Assembly: GCA_920105625.2 (NCBI GenBank)
Contig: CAKKTE020000496.1
Span: forward strand, 310,001 to 374,000
Reading direction: 5' to 3'
DNA from: Clusia tigrina
Lineage: Eukaryota; Arthropoda; Insecta; Diptera; Clusiidae
DNA length: 64,000 nt
Made by a program: the position numbers and the translations under genes. Positions 61,481 through 64,000 of this stretch are shown one piece after another. Numbering within the stretch: the stretch's first letter is position 1; every line of letters starts with the position of its first letter. The notes below the pieces were generated by a model. It was not told the origin of the DNA and did not search any database. It saw only the letters and a list, made by a program, of their open reading frames with translations.

Positions 61481-64000
61481 TTGCAAACTTTGATAGGTGT
61501 AGGACGTACCGTATAGAAGTTAGCGCCATTTGAAGTGTTATCAGTGTTTGATTTGGGACTCAAGGGTAGCATAGCTTTGAGCGATAGCTTAAATTGACAA
61601 GAGGCTCGAGTACTTTATTGTTACAAAATTTCAAGGTTTTACGACGCTCCAGTAAAAAGTTGCAAGCATTTGTATGTTGCAAACTTTGATAGGTGTAGGA
61701 CGTACCTTCTAGAAGTTAGGGCCGTTTGAAGTTTTATCAGTGTTTGATTTGGGACTCACGGGTAGCATAGCTTTGAGCGATAGCTTAAATTGACTAGAGG
61801 CTCGAGTACTTTATTGTTACAAAATTGCAAGGTTTTATGACGCTCCAGTAAAAAGTTACAAGCATTTTTATGTTGCAAACTTTGAGAGGTGTAGGACGTA
61901 CCGTATAGAAGTTAGGGCCATTTCAAGTTTTATCAGTGTTTGATTTGGGACTCAAGGGTAGTATAGCTTCGAGCGATAGCTTAAATTGACAAGAGGCTCG
62001 AGTACTTTATTTTTACAAAATTTCAAGGTTTTATGACGCTCCAGTAAAAAGTTACAAGCACTTGTATGTTGCAAACTTTGATAGGTGTAGGACGTACCGT
62101 ATAGAAGTTAGGGCCATTTTAAGTTTTATCAGTGTTTGATTTGGAACTCAGGGTAGCATAGCTTTGAGCGATAGCTTAAATTGACAAGAGGCTCGAGTAC
62201 TTTATTGTTACAAAATTTCAAGGTTTTATGACGCTCCAGTAAAAAGTTACAAGCACTTGTATGTTGCAAACTTTGATAGGTGTAGGACGTACCGTATAGA
62301 AGTTAGGGCCATTGTAAGTTTTATCAGTGTTTGATTTGGAACTCAGGGTAGCATAGCTTTGAGCGATAGCTTAAATTGACAAGAGGCTCGAGTACTTTAT
62401 TGTTACAAAATTTCAAGGTATTATGACGCTCCAGTAAAAAGTTACAAGCATTTGTATGTTGCAAACTTTGATAGGTGTAGGACGTACTGTATAGAAGTTA
62501 GGCCCATTTGAAGTTTTATCAGTGTTTGATTTGGGACTCAAGGGTAGCATAGCTTTGAGCGATATCTTAAATTGACAAGAGGCTCGAGTACTTTATTGTT
62601 ACAAAATTTCAAGGTTTTATGACGCTCCAGTAAAAAGTTACAAGCACTTGTATGTTGCAAACTTTGATAGGTGTAGGACGTACTGTATAGAAGTTAGGGC
62701 CATTTTAAGTTTTATAAGTGTTTGATTTGGAACTCAGGGTAGCATAGCTTTGAGCGATAGCTTAAATTGACAAGAGGCTCGAGTACTTTATTGGTACAAA
62801 ATTTCAAGGTTTTATGACGCTCCAGTAAAAAGTTACAAGCATTTGTATGTTGCAAACTTTGATAGGTGTAGGACGTACCGTATAGAAGTTAGGCCCATTT
62901 GAAGTTTTATCACTGTTTGATTTGGAACTCAGGGTAGCATAGCTTTGAGCGATAGCTTAAATTGACAAGAGGCTCGAGTACTTTATTGGTACAAAATTTC
63001 AAGGTTTTATGACGCTCCAGTAAAAAGTTACAAGCATTTGTATGTTGCAAACTTTGATAGGTGTAGGTCGTACCGTATAGAAGTTAGGGCCATTTGAAGC
63101 TTTATCAGTGTTTGATTTGGAACTCAGGGTAGAATAGCTTTGAGCGATAGCTTAAATTGACAAGGGGCTCGAGTACTTTATTGTTACAAAATTTCAAGGT
63201 TTTACGACGCTCCAGTAAAAAGTTGCAAGCATTTGTATGTTGCAAACTTTGATAGGTGTAGGACGTACCGTATAGAAGTTAGGGGCAATTGAAGTTTTAT
63301 CAGTGTTTGATTTGATACTCAAGGGTAGCATAGCTTTGACCGATAGCTTAAATTGACAAGAGGCTCGAGTACTTTATTGTTACAAAATTTCAAGGTTTAC
63401 GACGCTCCAGTAAAAAGTTACAAGCATTTGTATGTTGCAAACTTTGATAGGTGTAGGACGTACCGTACAGAAGTTAGTGCCATTTGAAGTTTTATCACTG
63501 TTTGATTTGAGACGCATGCGTAGCATTGCTTTGAGCGATAGCTTAAATTGACAAGAGGCTCGAGTACTTTATTGTTACAAAATTTCAAGGTTTTATGACG
63601 CTCCAGTAAAAAGTTACAAGCATTTGTATGTTGCAAACTTTGATAGGTGTACGACGTACCGTATAGAAGTTAGCGCCATTTGAAGTTTTATCAGTGTTTG
63701 ATTTGGGACTCAAGGGTAGCATAGCTTTGAGCGATAGCTTAAATTGACAAGAGGCTCGAGTACTTTATCGTTACAAAATTTTAAGGTTTTACGACGCTCC
63801 AGTCAAAAGTTGCAAGCATTTGTATGTTGCAAACTTTGATAGGTGTAGGACGTACCTTCTAGAAGTTAGGGCCGTTTGAAGATTTATCAGTGTTTGATTT
63901 GGGACTCACGGGTAGCATAGCTTTGAGCGATAGCTTAAATTGACTAGAGGCTCGAGTACTTTATTGTTACAAAATTTCAAGGTTTTATGACGCTCCAGTA
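61481..64000 (+). repeat. Right-edge block, irregular order, array continues past the window
   Basis: Thirteen monomers (starts 61481 to 63827; the last is cut at 174 bp). Two adjacent monomers at 62069 and 62264 are of the same CACTTG/TTTTAAG type. Further units include TACTGTATAG at 62459 and 62655, GTCGTACC at 63045, ACGCATGCGT at 63435 and CTTCTAGAAG at 63827. The 63240 unit has a 1-bp loss (AAGGTTTACG). No flank of unique DNA is reached. Confidence 0.75.

Larger units (their letters stand above)
32850..63630 (+). repeat. ACGCATGCGT-bearing monomer subfamily (11 copies)
   Basis: Eleven monomers carry the perfect 10-bp palindrome ACGCATGCGT at offset 78-87, at 32927, 36487, 40832, 43781, 47498, 50826, 52001, 54937, 56112, 61362 and 63512. 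It replaces CTCAAGG-region consensus by substitutions only, without length change. The core GCATGC is an SphI site, not seen elsewhere in the window. Each copy also has CCGTACAG (CCGTACAGAAGC at 47421), CACTGTTTG and AGCATTGC. The entry spans first to last member; only those eleven monomers belong to it. Confidence 0.9.
28561..63865 (+). repeat. CTTCTAGAAG-bearing monomer subfamily (23 copies)
   Basis: Consensus CCGTATAGAAG becomes CCTTCTAGAAG by two substitutions, making a perfect 10-bp palindrome at offset 30-39. Copies start at 28561, 30520, 31497, 33193, 35057, 36766, 38632, 39806, 41176, 41958, 42740, 43133, 44125, 44907, 45299, 47842, 49213, 52345, 56456, 57989, 59749, 61706 and 63856. 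A damaged copy (CTTCTACTAG) is at 46081. Most have GGGCCGT and CTCACGGG too. None was seen before 28.5 kb. The entry spans first to last member only. Confidence 0.9.
1..64000 (+). repeat. 196-bp satellite DNA array, about 330 head-to-tail monomers
   Basis: Every base belongs to a tandem repeat with a usual period of 196 bp. Monomer starts (TTGCAAAC or close variants) fall at 1, 197, 393, 589, 785, 981, 1177 and so on to 63827, with no inversion and no foreign insertion. Many monomers are 195 bp through a 1-bp loss; rarer lengths are 103, 118, 131, 163, 168, 183, 185, 188, 191, 192, 194, 197 and 209 bp. The consensus, counted by hand, has 58 A, 65 T, 47 G and 26 C. A 196-bp period suits one nucleosome plus linker, as in many centromeric satellites; that comparison is general knowledge, not proof of location. 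Most monomers keep a CTCGAG (XhoI) site. I do not recognise the family. Confidence is high that this is satellite DNA and low for species or chromosome position. Confidence 0.98.

Noticed and set aside
1..64000. CRISPR array
   Set aside because: Repeats are contiguous 196-bp units with no unique spacers, far longer than CRISPR repeats, and there are no cas genes.
1..64000. Alpha satellite, the Arabidopsis-type 178-bp repeat, or 5S rDNA / tRNA cluster
   Set aside because: Monomer length and sequence do not fit alpha satellite or the Arabidopsis repeat, and I saw no 5S internal control regions or tRNA cloverleaf with A and B boxes.
1..64000. Telomere repeats or a subtelomeric junction
   Set aside because: No run of TTAGGG or TTTAGGG was seen; the isolated GTTAGGGCC inside the monomer is part of the satellite consensus.
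1..64000. Pure assembly artefact producing all HOR structure
   Set aside because: Copies carry private substitutions, indels and different junctions, which a simple duplication error would not create. Local copy number could still be wrong and needs read support.

Overview
The window is one uninterrupted tandem satellite DNA array. A monomer of about 196 bp repeats head to tail, always in the same orientation, from the first base to the last. I anchored each monomer on its TTGCAAAC-like start and counted 330: 329 whole or internally deleted monomers plus a 174-bp partial one at the right edge. I found no gene, RNA gene, transposon, CRISPR array, rRNA or tRNA, and no unique sequence anywhere in the 64 kb. 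A hand-made consensus is about 37% GC. The array therefore looks like eukaryotic centromeric, pericentromeric or other heterochromatic satellite DNA, probably from a long-read assembly. I do not recognise the family. It is not human alpha satellite (171 bp) or the Arabidopsis 178-bp repeat, and I cannot name the species. A plant or other eukaryotic centromere is a reasonable guess, not a conclusion.

Layout, using domain names A to E that are mine. Domain A (1-19471) has subfamilies with variant forms of the middle of the monomer. It contains an 11-monomer higher-order repeat (HOR) of 2136-2137 bp (6842-14804, plus a broken copy to 15766), with one 8-monomer deletion form. It also holds several other block duplications of 588, 1563 and 2138 bp. 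Domain B (19472-28531) is more diverged. It carries blocks with recurrent short monomers of 183 and 168 bp, duplicated 4255 bp apart and again in shorter forms, with an A-type segment inside it. Domain C (28532-40950) has three long HOR copies of 24, 19 and 22 monomers. Their deletions can be ordered in time, and they join at out-of-register junctions. Domain D (40951-47420) shows a 4-monomer, 782-bp unit that was duplicated and then became part of a 6-monomer, 1174-bp unit. Domain E (47421-64000) contains the cleanest large HOR, a 21-monomer, 4111-bp unit (49771-53881 and 53882-57959). Each copy holds an internal 6-monomer, 1175-bp tandem duplication.

From about 28.5 kb rightward two monomer subfamilies appear that are not seen to the left. 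Each carries a perfect 10-bp palindrome (CTTCTAGAAG, or ACGCATGCGT). With the HOR architecture they mark a border between two differently evolved halves. Nothing here encodes protein. The short reading frames in the array are products of the repeat, open for about one monomer and mostly beginning at TTG or GTG. If the DNA has a function, it would be structural: nucleosome phasing (196 bp fits one nucleosome plus linker), kinetochore or heterochromatin assembly, or satellite transcription. All coordinates and counts come from reading by eye and could be off by a few bases at duplication edges.
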